Shown here: piece after piece, positions 8,146 to 18,500 of the stretch
How the letters are laid out: every line of letters starts with the position of its first letter
Numbering within the stretch: the stretch's first letter is position 1
DNA from: Rhizophlyctis rosea
Taxonomy: Eukaryota > Chytridiomycota > Chytridiomycetes > Rhizophlyctidales > Rhizophlyctidaceae
Length of the DNA: 18,777 nucleotides
Assembly: GCA_027596075.1 (NCBI GenBank)
Contig: JADGJC010000513.1
Location: forward strand, 2,645 to 21,421
Reading direction: 5' to 3'
Notes under the pieces: generated by a model
Seen by the model: only the letters and a program-made list of their open reading frames with translations
Databases searched by the model: none
Told to the model about the DNA's origin: nothing
Translations under genes and position numbers: made by a program

Positions 8146-8790
8146 GAGGGCAGCGCCCGTGGGCAATAAATTCATCGAATTCGTTGATTCGTCATTCGTT
8201 GCATTCGTTTGGGTTCGTTGCCTTCCTTTTGCAGTTTGCATTTCTGTCAGCATGTCATCATGTCATCACTAGATGTACTGAAGTGCCATCATTAATGATT
8301 TGAGGGCAGTGCCGGTACTAGGCAAAGAATCATCGAATTTATTGTAATATGGGCTTCGTTGCTTTCGTTCTGTTTCGTTGCTTGTCTTGCTTAGACTTCA
8401 TGTCTAGCATCAATGTCTCCGCATTTGCCTTTCACTTGGAATCCATCCCACTTTGTTCATCGTTTTGCTTTCAAAACACCCCACTTGTTACTCAATGGAT
8501 CCCTTGTTGGTTTCCTTGGGTTTCGTTCCTTTCGATGATTTTGTTCGTTTGGTTTTCGTTGATTTTATTGAGGAGTTCCAAGTCCTTCTGCTTTCAGATG
8601 TCCTTCTGTTGTCAGATGGCGCGACGCATCAAGGACCAAATTTGGTAAAGACGCAGCAAGAGTATGAAAATCTGCAACATAAGGATAGGGCTGGGAGGGT
8701 GTTTTCGGAACATAGTCTCACTAGTGCTGAATTCAGGTTGTGGAACGAATTGAACGAACTGGACGAAACCGCAAGGTTTCGTTGCTTTCA
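8146..8790 (+). repeat. TTCGTTG-rich tract with diverged direct duplication
   Basis: Unit 1 (about 8146-8270) and unit 2 (about 8303-8425) align in order. Each starts GAGGGCAG(C/T)GCC, then has (C)ATCGAATT, then TTCGTTGC-rich sequence, then a T/C-rich stretch ending in CATGTC/CAATGTC. Translated in two different frames they give similar strings: FVAFVWVRCLP in unit 1 and FVAFVLFRCLS in unit 2. A third, weaker copy lies at about 8515-8605 (GFVPFDDFVRLVFV). A short tandem duplication of 18 nt (8583-8600 and 8601-8618, 16 of 18 identical) encodes VLLLSD twice. The tract ends in the perfect hairpin at 8763-8782. Confidence 0.6.
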
Positions 8791-8995
8791 ATGCCTGTGG
8801 GTTCTGCTTTGGCCCTGTGTCATTGCAAACACGTTGATCGTCAAACCTCCACTTAACCTAACATGCGGACGGCGTCCATGCTTTCCTCATATATTTGCCG
8901 TGACCCATCACACACAAACAGAATGGTTGAAGAAAGTTTCAGGATTAAGAAAAAGAAGTATCACCGCCGCGCAGGACAGGAGACGGTGCGGTTAG
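8495..8995 (+). CDS. Hypothetical ORF, 166 aa (weak)
   Basis: The longest ATG-started frame in the gene-poor middle. Residues 1-40 are hydrophobic and derive from the TTCG-rich repeat tract (VLLLSD repeated). Residues 43-95 are charged and helix-like (KTQQEYENLQHKDRAG, then SAEFRLWNELNELDE). Residues 97-115 are a Cys/Trp-rich hydrophobic stretch, and the C-terminus is basic. I recognise no family. Because its 5' half is repeat sequence, it may be a chance open frame or a remnant of a mobile element. There is no recognisable promoter or intron structure. Confidence 0.2.
   Translation: MDPLLVSLGFVPFDDFVRLVFVDFIEEFQVLLLSDVLLLSDGATHQGPNLVKTQQEYENLQHKDRAGRVFSEHSLTSAEFRLWNELNELDETARFRCFQCLWVLLWPCVIANTLIVKPPLNLTCGRRPCFPHIFAVTHHTQTEWLKKVSGLRKRSITAAQDRRRCG
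8763..8782. repeat. Perfect 8-bp hairpin with GCAA tetraloop
   Basis: ACGAAACC (8763-8770) pairs exactly with GGTTTCGT (8775-8782) around GCAA. In RNA, GCAA is a GNRA-class tetraloop. Flanking GAACGAATTGAACGAAC on the left and TTCGTTGC on the right are imperfectly complementary and could extend the fold. No terminator or RNA gene is claimed. Confidence 0.7.
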
Positions 8996-11831
8996 CATGG
9001 CCAGCACAGGTCCACCACAGGGCAATCCAGAGTGTGCTTCGTTTGTGACATGTACTTGGATTATGTCGACCACTTGAAAGACGTGATTAGAAGTCATGCT
9101 GCACCAGCCTGTATAGAACTTTGCAGTCTGGGCATAAACTAAGCATTTCACACATCTTGGTTGCTCCGGACAGAGATCAACACTCTGTATCATTCATCGT
9201 GCTGGCGAAGAAGATCCTTTTGTTGCCTTCGACGTTTGGTCTATTCGAGATGACCCTTTGAGGAATCAAAGTTCGAGCCGGCCAGGTTAATCAAGCACGT
9301 CACATTATCGATCGATGCTTGACGGAGTTTTGAAATTTTTCAAGGTGTTGAGAAAGTCAATCAACTTGAGTCAACGTTTTTGTGTGCTCGCGTCCTTTTT
9401 GTGGAGCAGAGTAGGCAGCGGAAATCCTATAACGCAAACGCAGTGCCGTTTTGACCGACATGTAGTTGGTTACAAGTAGTTCAAAAAAACTTGAAAGCGA
9501 CTTCCGAGTATACATCGCCCGACGACTTGTGTTCTCTACTTTTTCTCGTAAGCAAGCCCGCAATCCGATTATGTGATTGCAGATTTGCTTCGGGCTCAGG
9601 CTCATTTCCTGATAGCTGGTCAGCAGAAGTACAGGAGAAAGTCTCCAAGCCCGAATGCTCTCGATTGGTTTTGAAGAGGCTTGCAAGGTAAGCGCAGCAC
9701 AAGCAGCGCATGCATGCTGGTTTGAGCACATGGCTTCCGAGGACATCAGGTACACGATTAGTACGATAGAAATTGCCTCATGGGAGACATTTGGTATTTT
9801 ACATTGCATCTTTGCCGATCTGACAATCGTTCAGCAGCTGTCGAACAGGAGCCGTGCGTAGTGTATTATTAGGATCTTGGCTTTGTTTCCTCCAATGGTC
9901 GCTTAAGAGCGAGAAAAAGAATGAGCCTGGCATGTCTGCAGCTGATTTGACCATCACGTGCATTCGGACCGTTCATGACCAACAGTCAAAACTTACATAT
10001 ATAAGACGATTCGCGTCATTTCTGCACATGGAGTCGAGGCGTAAACTGTAGTGACCGAAGTGCAGCTCAATGCGTGATGTTGTTAATATGTCGGCAAGCC
10101 TCGCTGAGCAATTTCCGCGGTAATTCTAATATTTGTCAAACGATGACAGTGACATCGTTTATACAGGACTCCAGAGGTATTCCTTTTTGCTGCCTTGTAG
10201 TTATCTTCAGAACAGCAAAGTGACGACTTCGTCATTCAGTGCATGGTCATCAACACTTCACATGCGTTCGGGATGTCCGTTGTTGGGAAGCTGGGCGTGT
10301 CAAGCGTACTGAGGGTTCCTTCACCATCTGGAGGGTGGCATCATCTTTTGCCATTAGTGTACAAACAGAGATGACACCACTATGAAACTCCAATACGTAT
10401 CTACCGTGGCTGCGCTGCATTTGTTATGCATTACCTAAAGCCATAAAGAATACACCTGACAAGGAGGAGTAAACCCTCAATGGCCGGATTGACATCTCCC
10501 GGCCACGCGGGGATGGGTGATTGACGACCAAATCATTTTTGTCCTCAATAGGAGTTTGACTTGCATCGAGTCACAAAAGCGGCCAACATGTGCGGTTGCT
10601 GTTTTTGATTTCTTCCAGTAAGGATGTTTCAACTAAGTGTGCTGAAAAAAGGAAAACACCGCAGAGAGATCGCTGACCGACGCTGATTCAAGTGCTTGGC
10701 CAATGTCCACCATGGTGTGGTGCGCGACTCACGATGTCCAAGTGGGGCGTAAATGCCCTTGGTCCGCAGAAGTCCATACCGTGCAGTCCGCCGGACCAAA
10801 CGTCATTGAAACATCTGGAAGCTACTGAGTGAGAAGTGCAAAGAAATGAAATGTATGCATGAACCACTTGACAAGCTGGTCGAAATCGGTAACCGTATTC
10901 GCTACCAACTTCCATCATGACATTTAGCGATGCACATGGAACCACTGGAAGCGGCTTACTAGAAGCGGTGTTATCTTGCAGAACGCCGAAGGCTTCTGCT
11001 GCTTTTCCGACTAGTCAAGTTGAAATTGAACTCCAAACTGCTGGATTGTGTTACCCTTCTTTTTTGCCGATTGAGTATGCAGGCGCCGTTTGTGCCAAGA
11101 GTCTCCCTTCATTTCGTTCAAATTGTATCATCTGCTCCAACTCATTGACAGTGGGCGTGTAGAGGAAAAAACTTGTCACAAGACAGTCCACAGCATATAC
11201 CTCGCGGGCATTTGCATGCAGCGTTGTGTGAGATGCTCTGGAATTACGCACCACGGAAAATTGTGCATCGATTGACGACTTGCCAATCTGTGCCGACAGA
11301 GAAGGGCGGGCCATGATAGCAGATACGATCGGACAAACCATGGCTCATGGGATCTGCTGGAGTGTCCGGCAAAAGCTGTCATCATCAAGTGATGGTAACG
11401 TGGTTTTTGTTTCTTTTTGACAATCGCAGGTGAGACGATTGGTGGACCATGCAACAATCCTTCTGCTCCTGTCATTGCACCCTTATGTCCTCGGGTGGGT
11501 AAGAATCAGGTACTTGAACCATTCTGAAATGACAATTGGTCATGACCCTTCTTTCGCAGACGCAAAATTCCAAATATTATGCGGTATCAAGTCATTATGA
11601 GTGAGCACGGTGGGGCAAAAAATGCAATGCAGAAGCCGAGGATGTTGTGGACAAGGTTAGATGGCAGGACATGAACAGGACAATCGAGCACACCCCAATA
11701 GTTTGATATTGCGACCGACTTGTATGGGTGCTCGCGAATCCGAACATATCCAGCATGTGAGCGGGTCATGATTCTATTCTCGACCTCTTCGGCTTTCTCT
11801 GGATGGGGTTTCCTCCAGTACGAGAAACCGT
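8996..11831. other. Gene-poor stretch, nothing identified
   Basis: Nearly 2.8 kb without a defensible gene. Splice-like strings exist at 9549-9585 and 9689, with a short coding-like frame between them that soon meets a stop. A 150-residue minus-strand ORF (9809-9357) has no recognisable motif. A TATA-like TATATAAG lies near 9995 without a following gene. An 8-bp inverted repeat (TTGGTCCG 10759-10766, CGGACCAA 10792-10799) is within chance expectation. The composition suggests decayed repeats, but I could not match any of it to the family copies at 3-7.6 kb. Confidence 0.35.
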
Positions 11832-12185
11832 ATGAAATCTTTCGAGGTTGTCCTGAGCTCGAAGAATGACAGCGTTCTTAACCTCAAAGTCCTTTGTTCG
11901 TTTCTGGCGATATGCATCGTGCTTCTGCAAATTGATGCAGTGAAAAACACTTGCCACAGTGGGTGTTCTAGTTTTTCATCCGACATTTTCGATTGGGACA
12001 ACACTGACACCGTTGACTCAATGATAGCTTTATGGAGACACGAGTGTTTTCTTGAGGGGTATCACACCGACTTCTTCCGTTTGGATATCCCATTTCTTAA
12101 CAGTTGGCACGCTGCCGATATGAACGCAAAAATAACCAAGAAACGGCCATGCAGAGTATGCAGGCACCTTCTTGACTTTGGTTGA
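11832..12185 (+). CDS. Hypothetical ORF, 117 aa, one hydrophobic segment (weak)
   Basis: ATG-started frame with a hydrophobic stretch at residues 18-34 (NLKVLCSFLAICIVLLQ) that could be an internal signal anchor. Cys residues follow at 41 and 45, then a WDNTDTVDS-type acidic part, and a CRVC pair near the C-terminus. An opposite-strand ORF (12010-11774) overlaps it and looks no worse, so strand is uncertain. No family recognised. Confidence 0.15.
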   Translation: MKSFEVVLSSKNDSVLNLKVLCSFLAICIVLLQIDAVKNTCHSGCSSFSSDIFDWDNTDTVDSMIALWRHECFLEGYHTDFFRLDIPFLNSWHAADMNAKITKKRPCRVCRHLLDFG

Positions 12186-12253
12186 CGTTAAAATTGTGCC
12201 AATGCACCACTAAGGAGTGCAAAGGGTGCTGGACGGTTTGCTGCATCGATAGC

Positions 12254-12394
12254 ATTGAAGTGGAGCTGACTGACTTGAAAGTTTGGGAAGACACCAGTCG
12301 CCAAAAATGAGTGCAATGGTCACCAATCAGATTGCTTCGGACATTTGACGAGGCTGGGTTGGCTACTGTTTCAAGTCAGTCAGCTCCATTCAAT
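12254..12394. repeat. Interrupted inverted repeat (27/26-nt arms)
   Basis: The left arm (12254-12280) and right arm (12369-12394) are reverse complements apart from a single extra G at 12260. The shared core is TGGAGCTGACTGACTTGAAA (12261-12280). The 88-nt spacer shows no ORF or self-similarity. Such a structure could be a small transposable-element remnant with terminal inverted repeats, or fold into a long-stem RNA. I could not find a target-site duplication next to the arms. Confidence 0.85.
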
Positions 12395-12725
12395 ATAGAA
12401 AAGGGCAAAAGTGAGTCTGTTGGAGAGCGTGAGATCGTGACTCGCTGACTATAAGGCCTATAGTTGCTAAAATGCTAGCAATTACCAGCCCAGCAAACGC
12501 GTAAACAATACCTTCCGCCAAGGATAAAAACGACATTGCGTCAAAGAAGGTCGGTTCAGAACAAAAGATGTTGAGGCGCCTGCATTTTTTTATTTGTATC
12601 CCATCTTGAATAAATGCAAAGCGCTGAACATCTTTGTAATCTTCCTCTTTATTTTCATGTGCAAGCACTTCTCCTGCTCCCCTCGCTCCGTTGATAACTT
12701 TCTTCATCCTTGAATTGCTATGCAT
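12390..12725 (-). CDS. Hypothetical single-pass membrane ORF, 111 aa (weak)
   Basis: ATG-started minus-strand frame. Residues 7-60 are charged and basic; residues 72-93 (GIVYAFAGLVIASILATIG, then LIV) form a convincing transmembrane-like helix, followed by a short polar tail. An inner Met at residue 64 would give a 48-residue mini-membrane protein. The stop codon lies inside the right arm of the inverted repeat at 12254-12394, which raises the possibility that the frame is fortuitous. No homologue recognised and no introns evident. Confidence 0.2.
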   Translation of the reverse strand: MHSNSRMKKVINGARGAGEVLAHENKEEDYKDVQRFAFIQDGIQIKKCRRLNIFCSEPTFFDAMSFLSLAEGIVYAFAGLVIASILATIGLIVSESRSHALQQTHFCPFLY

Positions 12726-12933
12726 TGTCCTTCATGCCGCTGGTGATAAACATAACGTTGCCGTGCTGTCAGCTGCGCTACCATCTACTTGTGCCATGCA
12801 TGCTTTACAATGGTGTGAGATCGATCTACTCGCCTTCTTTGATGCCCAAAGGTCATATCAGGGGGTGTGATCATCTGGGCAACCACGTACTAGAAAGTTC
12901 CATTGACCGATTAGCCACTGGCCCAGCTGATGG

Positions 12934-13280
12934 TCCAGCGTGGAAGAAGTGGTCCCACAACGATGGACGCCAACGGTTGCGCTGGTCCAGCACCGTACGA
13001 CAGTCCTGCACATGCGCTAGACGCCACCGCTGGAGGGCCATTGGACCCAATGCTCCTCCAGCGGTGGTCAATATGGACATTTTGTATAAATCATGTACAC
13101 GTAGTTAGATCTACGTATTTTTTGGAGGCATTGGAGGAGCGCTGGATGAGCATGGGACCTAATGTTGTCCATCGGTCGCTGATCCCACCACCGATCCAGC
13201 GGTGGTGTCCAGCAGTGGTAAAGCACTGGTGGAGGACTGGTCTCTAGCGCCGTCGAACAGCGCCCTCCACCTGTGCTGGA
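12934..13280. repeat. Cluster of CCAGCGGTGG-type direct and inverted repeats
   Basis: The motif TCCAGC(G/A)GTGG or close variants recurs in forward orientation at 12934, 12986, 13057, 13195 and 13208 and in reverse at 13024, about 13139 and 13267. Two strong palindromes result: CCACCGCTGGAGG (13024-13036) with CCTCCAGCGGTGG (13055-13067), a perfect 13-bp stem whose loop contains a further 6-bp stem (13039-13044/13047-13052); and CACCACCG (13186-13193) with CGGTGGTG (13200-13207). A 6-bp hairpin ACGTAG/CTACGT lies at 13099-13116. The cluster sits 0.4-0.75 kb upstream of the guanylyltransferase start codon and may be a small non-autonomous element. Confidence 0.8.
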
Positions 13281-13690
13281 CGAGCACAACTGCTGGTGGG
13301 GGGACACATGTTGCACCGACTTGTACATAAGCTTAATGCTACCCAAAAGGAAAATCATTCAACTCCCATCGCCTCCACATTGGACAGTTATCGGGTTTGG
13401 ATAATACTACACCAGGTGCGCAAGGTTTTTATAGATGTCACCAAAATCATTGCAGGCATTGGAGCTCAATGTTTCCTACTGGGACCCTCACGTCTGGCAC
13501 GTGGACCAAGCCGGGGGCTTGAAGTTGGCGCCATTGGGACCTCTTCCAGCTTGACACAGCAAGCGCAGCAGTTTCCCTTGCTGCCCTTCGCACCCTTGAC
13601 CTTACTTTCCCACGTACCCACCTTGAAGATCGTCAATATTCTACCTACCCCACATCCGATATTCATCGTGTCCCGTCTGATTTACTTGCA
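13281..13690 (+). promoter_or_regulatory. Upstream region of the guanylyltransferase gene
   Basis: This 410-bp stretch precedes the start codon at 13691 and must hold at least the 5' untranslated region. I see no TATA box near the start; pyrimidine-rich strings occur at 13585-13660. ORFs reading through it on both strands look like chance frames. Confidence 0.35.
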
Positions 13691-15235
13691 ATGGCACCAC
13701 CGCTTCCAAAAATACCAGGCTCCTTACTGAAGCCGGAAGATGCCAATGTCTTGCGGAAACGAGTTGCGGCCTTGTTTGGCACAAACGATAGCAACAGGTA
13801 TGATGTCGTGGGAAAGTGCAGGCAGAGCACCTCTCCTGCGACATGCTGACATTCACTTACCTTTCAGGTTCCCCGGCGCTCAACCAGTCTCCTTTGCTTC
13901 TCACCATTTGAACGAACTACAGCAAGAAAACTACTTTGTCAGTGAGAAGGCGGACGGAATTCGATGTCTGCTGTATACACACTTCGACACACAGCGACAA
14001 GACGTTGAGACCTTCCTCGTATGTTGCTTATCACTGTGGCAGCAATATACCTATTTTCACCTGAAAGGGTGTTACAGATCGACCGCAAGAATTCTTACTA
14101 TTACCTGCGCTTCGGGCTACCAATACCTGGCCGACTTGACCAGTACCACTTCTCAACAGTACTGGACGGCGAGCTCGTTCTGGATCAAGAACCAGATGGG
14201 GATGTGAGAAATGACACTGAGTCCCACGCCTGCGGACTGTGACTCATGAACCTTTTCAGCTCACGCTATGGTTCCTTCTCTTCGACTGCATCATCATTGA
14301 CGGGAAAAGTCTGATAGACCGTCCGTATCACAAACGCCTTGGTGTAAGCACACGGAATTCCGTGTTTTTGTCAAAATGTCACGCGATCTCACATGTGATT
14401 TTCGCAGTACCTCCGAGAAAACATCCTCAAACCTTACAAACAAAAGCTTGCCATGAACCCCCCTGAGCGCCAATACTTTCAAATCGACCTCAAGCCGCTC
14501 CAACTGTCGTACGGTATTTCCAAGGTCTTTGAGGACATCGAAACCTTGAAGCACGGGAACGATGGCCTCATCTTCACCTCGTCCGTCGCGCCCTACTCGG
14601 TTGGTACTTGTGAGAAAATGTAAGGCCAAAATATCGAGCATTGGCTCTATTGTCGGAACTGACTTTCGCTCAAATGACATCATGTCATTGACGATGGCAT
14701 TCTTAGGCTGAAATGGAAACCCTCGGAAGAAAACACCGTCGACTTCAGAGTCATCGACGTGGACCAATCAAATTCGCCGCCATTGTATGCCATTGCTTTG
14801 AAGTATGGCGGGGGCCGTCAAGCGTATGATGGGGAGGTGGCAAGAATACTGGCGAATGAGGAGGATGCTGAAGAGTAAGACTGGGGAAAGTCGTTTTTTG
14901 CAGCAAGTTGTCATTGTCTGATAGCATTTTGGCTCTGTAGATGGGCACGCAACCCGCCAATAGGGAAGATCATCGAATGCCGGTACGACCCGAGTCGGCC
15001 AGGCGCGTGGAAGTTCGCTCGGTTCCGGGATGATAAGGATACGCCGAATCATGCGACGGTTTATGATAAGATTATGCAGAGCATTAAGGACAATGTGGAT
15101 AAGGATACGGTAGGTTGCGAGTGTTTTTGAGGTGATCAGTGGTGGCTTCATTTAACGTATGATGCGTTGTAGTTGCTCCGTGCCGCACCGGACATTCGTA
15201 CGCAGTGGAAGATTCGGAATAATGAGCCACTGTAG
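13691..15235 (+). CDS. CEG1: mRNA guanylyltransferase (mRNA capping enzyme, nucleotidyltransferase subunit)
   Basis: Eight exons: 13691-13797, 13868-14018, 14078-14203, 14260-14343, 14408-14619, 14707-14874, 14941-15109, 15173-15235, giving 1080 nt and 359 residues. All seven introns are GT...AG, 56-87 nt. The enzyme transfers GMP from GTP to the diphosphate 5' end of nascent nuclear mRNA through a lysyl-GMP intermediate. Covalent nucleotidyltransferase motifs appear in order: motif I EKADGIR with catalytic Lys63; motif [11 protein letters not shown] (115-122); motif IIIa LFDCIIIDG (135-143); motif [10 protein letters not shown] (207-214); motif V LKWKP (228-232); motif [16 protein letters not shown] (306-319) in the OB fold. 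[10 protein letters not shown] (36-45) is the typical fungal lead-in. No triphosphatase domain is attached, as expected in fungi, where that activity is a separate protein. The length is somewhat short for fungal homologues because the C-terminal tail is short. The start is the first Met fitting [10 protein letters not shown]. Intact and probably functional. Confidence 0.96.
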
Positions 15236-15560
15236 TAATTCCATTATTCCACTGATGATGAACGATGCAATGCGCGGTTGTCAGGGGATTTCGGCGATGT
15301 TTGCGGGGGTACTTTGCTAGATATGTAATTTTCGTAGCCTTTCGTATGTACACTTTTGTTTTTTCTTCTTTTGTTTCAGTGCCGTAATGGCTTTGAACGT
15401 TGTACATTGTAGGTAGTTTCTTTATAGCTGGTCTTTTTGTAGAATAGAAGTTGTGTGGATGGGATGGGTTGTGGTTGATGTTTGGTGCGGTGGGGTTTGT
15501 GAGAGTCTTCCCTATTGCCTTACATGACTGTTCAGGCACCATTTTGCCGATTCATGTTGA
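15236..15560 (+). other. 3' flank of the guanylyltransferase gene
   Basis: T-rich and TGTA-containing sequence (for example 15340-15430) follows the stop codon at 15233-15235 and is likely the 3' untranslated region and polyadenylation zone. No exact AATAAA is seen. Minus-strand ORFs here are chance frames. Confidence 0.3.
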
Positions 15561-18500
15561 CTTCTTGAAGTGAGTGTTGAGGCATCTTACAATCCCATTT
15601 CACTTTCGGAAGGAATCCGACGTGGTAAAAATACGTCGCAGGATCAGCCTCTGGCGCCATACGGTTTGGGAAGGCACAAATTGAGATGTTTTATTTTTGG
15701 AATCTTTGATGTTTGTAAAGTCACACGAAATTTGAACACTTTTGGGCATTGATCAGGATGGGTTTGCTTCTGTTTCACGTGCCCCAATATGCTCATGAAT
15801 GGTGGTGGATGCATGTCAGCCATGTAGCTTATGTGTTTGAGATTTGATTGAATTGATTGACCTGTGATGATGAGATAATATCAGCGCGTTGGGTTGGAGA
15901 TGGCTGGGTGTTCATGCATCGTGTTGCTGGCGACACTCAATCCCATCAGGGTGCTTGTCTGTTTTTTGCACTTAAAAAATGCGAAGTGGCCAGCTGCAAA
16001 GAAGAGCACAAATTGCGCCAAAAAAAAGATTTATCGGATCAGCAACGCAGCCAAATACCCGCACAGCACGACTTAAACTCTGAAGGACGGCTCACCTCAT
16101 ATAGTTCATACCAAGTCGGGGGTAGGTGTCGAGTAGAGCTCCCTTTTTCCATGAGGCGTGAGTCAGGTGGAGCATCACTGTTCAGATTCGGCAATTTACC
16201 ATTTGATTGGTGTGGTATGCGTGGTACACAGAAGACTTGAGAGCAGCTCAACTGGAACATGATTCGTTCAAGGACGTCAGAACAGGAGGTATGATTGAGC
16301 TTGGCATACGCAAAGAGTCAGGAAACCAATAGCTCTTCCTATGAGCATTAATCATCATCAGGCAGGCTAAATCGAAGTTGTTTGCACCAATATGTAACGG
16401 GCCGTTGTGATCATTGGAGGGGAGTAAGGGTATTCCAATTAATTTCATTTTTTGACTTGGTTTCTTGCATTGATGGCAACCATTGGTGGCGGCTTCCGTT
16501 ATGTCCTTGGCAATAGCTTTCTTCTGAATTGATGTAACCCGCCAGGCTTCAGCAGTGCTGTCATGGCTATGTGTTCGAGAATAAGTGCCATGCCTTCATT
16601 ACAATGGCAGCATTCGGTGCTTCGTGAGTTGTCGGCAGTTGTCCGGCAATAAAAAATTGGAATGGCAAGCCAGGGCAAGGTCCAAAACCACGAAACGAGC
16701 AGGAATGGACCACTTGAGTGCCAAAACATGAAACCTGTTTCGTTCGTTGCGGAAGGAGTACTCGTGATGCCGTCATTTGTGCAGTGGAGAACGGCGTTGC
16801 GTTCTCAAGGTACCCACCTATATGAGGGCATTTTCCATAGCGTGGCATGCTTTCAAAATGATGGTGACGGAGACTACAACTGTGTACAGCCATCTGAAAA
16901 AGCAACAGACGGATTGGTTTTCAACAAGAGGCGATGAAGTCTCTGGTTGCATCTGTTGCGCAACGGGGAGACAATACGACGTGGTCTCCTTGCTCGTACA
17001 GGCAGCATCGCCTCGGTCACCATGGTGTTGAAGGATGAAGTCTGAGCCCGCATAGTCTGGAAAGACTTGCAGTGTTCGATCCCAATGCACCACTTCTCGC
17101 GCCCCACTTTCTTTGACTCAGCCGCAAATGTTATCAGAAAATGTATCCGCTTCAAAGTCCGGCATGCATCATGCTAACCAAGTAAGAGTGATGAGAAAGT
17201 TGGAAGATTGCACTGGAAGACGATACTCCTGCGCATCGCAGATGAAGTGAAGCCGTTGCGCTCGCGTGTAGATCTCTTTTCCTGTGGGCGCATGCTGGCT
17301 TCAACATCTTGCATGTGTACCACGAATATCGCCTTCAGTTCTGAACGGCCGAACTGGCCGAAATGGAGTGGGGATTGGGGCCTGCATAGTTCGGCATGGC
17401 GATACTGGCAATTGTAGGCAATAAATCGGAATCCTAATTGTCGTATTGAGTGCTTTCTGTGCTTGAATTTCCATTTATGATGTCGCGATCTTCAAACAAA
17501 CTGCCAATGCTGCAGAGACTGTTCAGGGAATTGACGCGAAAAAGAAATGGGAATGTATACGTTGCGAAGTGGTTATTGGGCACCTGGACAGCTTCATGAG
17601 CCTGAAACCGACTTCTCTGCCCATTTTTGCACACAAGTTGTAAGAACTTCAGAGAATCTCGAAGGCGAAGTTCAAAGTGTCTGGGCAAATTGATATTGCA
17701 AATAATGTGAGGTGTGACAGAATAGTAGGCAGGGCGGTCGTGTGAAGTCGTCAGAATTGTGTTGTGAGCGCAGATGCGTCCACATAAGTGATACGGCTTG
17801 TAAGGGCACGTGTGTTGATTTTTGGTTAAGACGGACACCCAAGGTCAAACCATTGCATATACTTATACTTCATCGCCCGCCGCTTGTTCGGGTCATCCGA
17901 TACTAATATTCAATGAATTATCGCCCCGGCGGCGTCCATGTTTTGCCGCAGTGCGCTTTGCATCCGAGGGCCAAGAACGACGACTTGATGTTTTCCGCAG
18001 GTGAAGATCATTGAGCACCTATCTGCAACATGGATTGCGGGTGAATCATTTGACTTGCCCGATTGTACCAGCAATTTTTTTTCACCTTTGTCGCTGACTC
18101 CTGCCCGATAGGTTGGACAATGGATTGAGGAATAAACGACGGGGAAACTTTCGATAACTCTGCGGGGCGCCACTGGGCCACGGTCTTGTTCTTCTCTCTA
18201 CATACACCGATGTCTTTTTTCGAGCGCTTGCGTCTTGGCGCCCGCAGAGAAGATGACGAATAACAAAACGTTGAACATTCTTCAGATAACATCTGAGGAC
18301 TGTCCAATTTGGAGGGAGACATCTGACAACAATGTCTGATGTTGGAAATTCCCAATGGTTGCTGGACCGTTTTTTTGTTCATTGTATGGGCAAAAGCTGG
18401 CAAGATGAGGGATGTCAAGGCCCCTCAGTGATTTCGTTCGGAAGTTGTTACGGCTGGTTTATATTTCATTCCCATTTGAGATGACGACAGAGCAGTCAAT

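Noticed and set aside
9357..9809. 150-aa minus-strand ORF
   Set aside because: No recognisable domain, patchy composition, and competing plus-strand ORFs with splice-like sites in the same place.
9990..10010. TATATAAG core-promoter-like site
   Set aside because: No ORF or exon structure starts within a plausible distance downstream.
11420..11480. GGPCNNPSAP-like string, reminiscent of the PPC motif of cytosine-5 methyltransferases
   Set aside because: It lacks the second Pro and the following conserved residues, and no other methyltransferase motif is found nearby on either strand.
14673..14689. 6-bp hairpin (AATGAC/GTCATT) in CEG1 intron 5
   Set aside because: Short and AT-rich; compatible with chance, though this is the gene's longest intron.
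14239..14767. Plus- and minus-strand ORFs of 75 and 157 aa
   Set aside because: Shadows of CEG1: the plus ORF runs through intron sequence in the wrong frame, the minus ORF is antisense to exons 4-6.
16560..16940. Possible Ty3/gypsy-like or other transposon coding fragments
   Set aside because: Neither strand gives reverse transcriptase, RNase H or integrase motifs; similarities were only impressions of composition.
17050..17100. GTTCGATCCC resembling a tRNA T-loop
   Set aside because: The flanking bases do not form a T stem, and no acceptor, D or anticodon arm can be drawn upstream.
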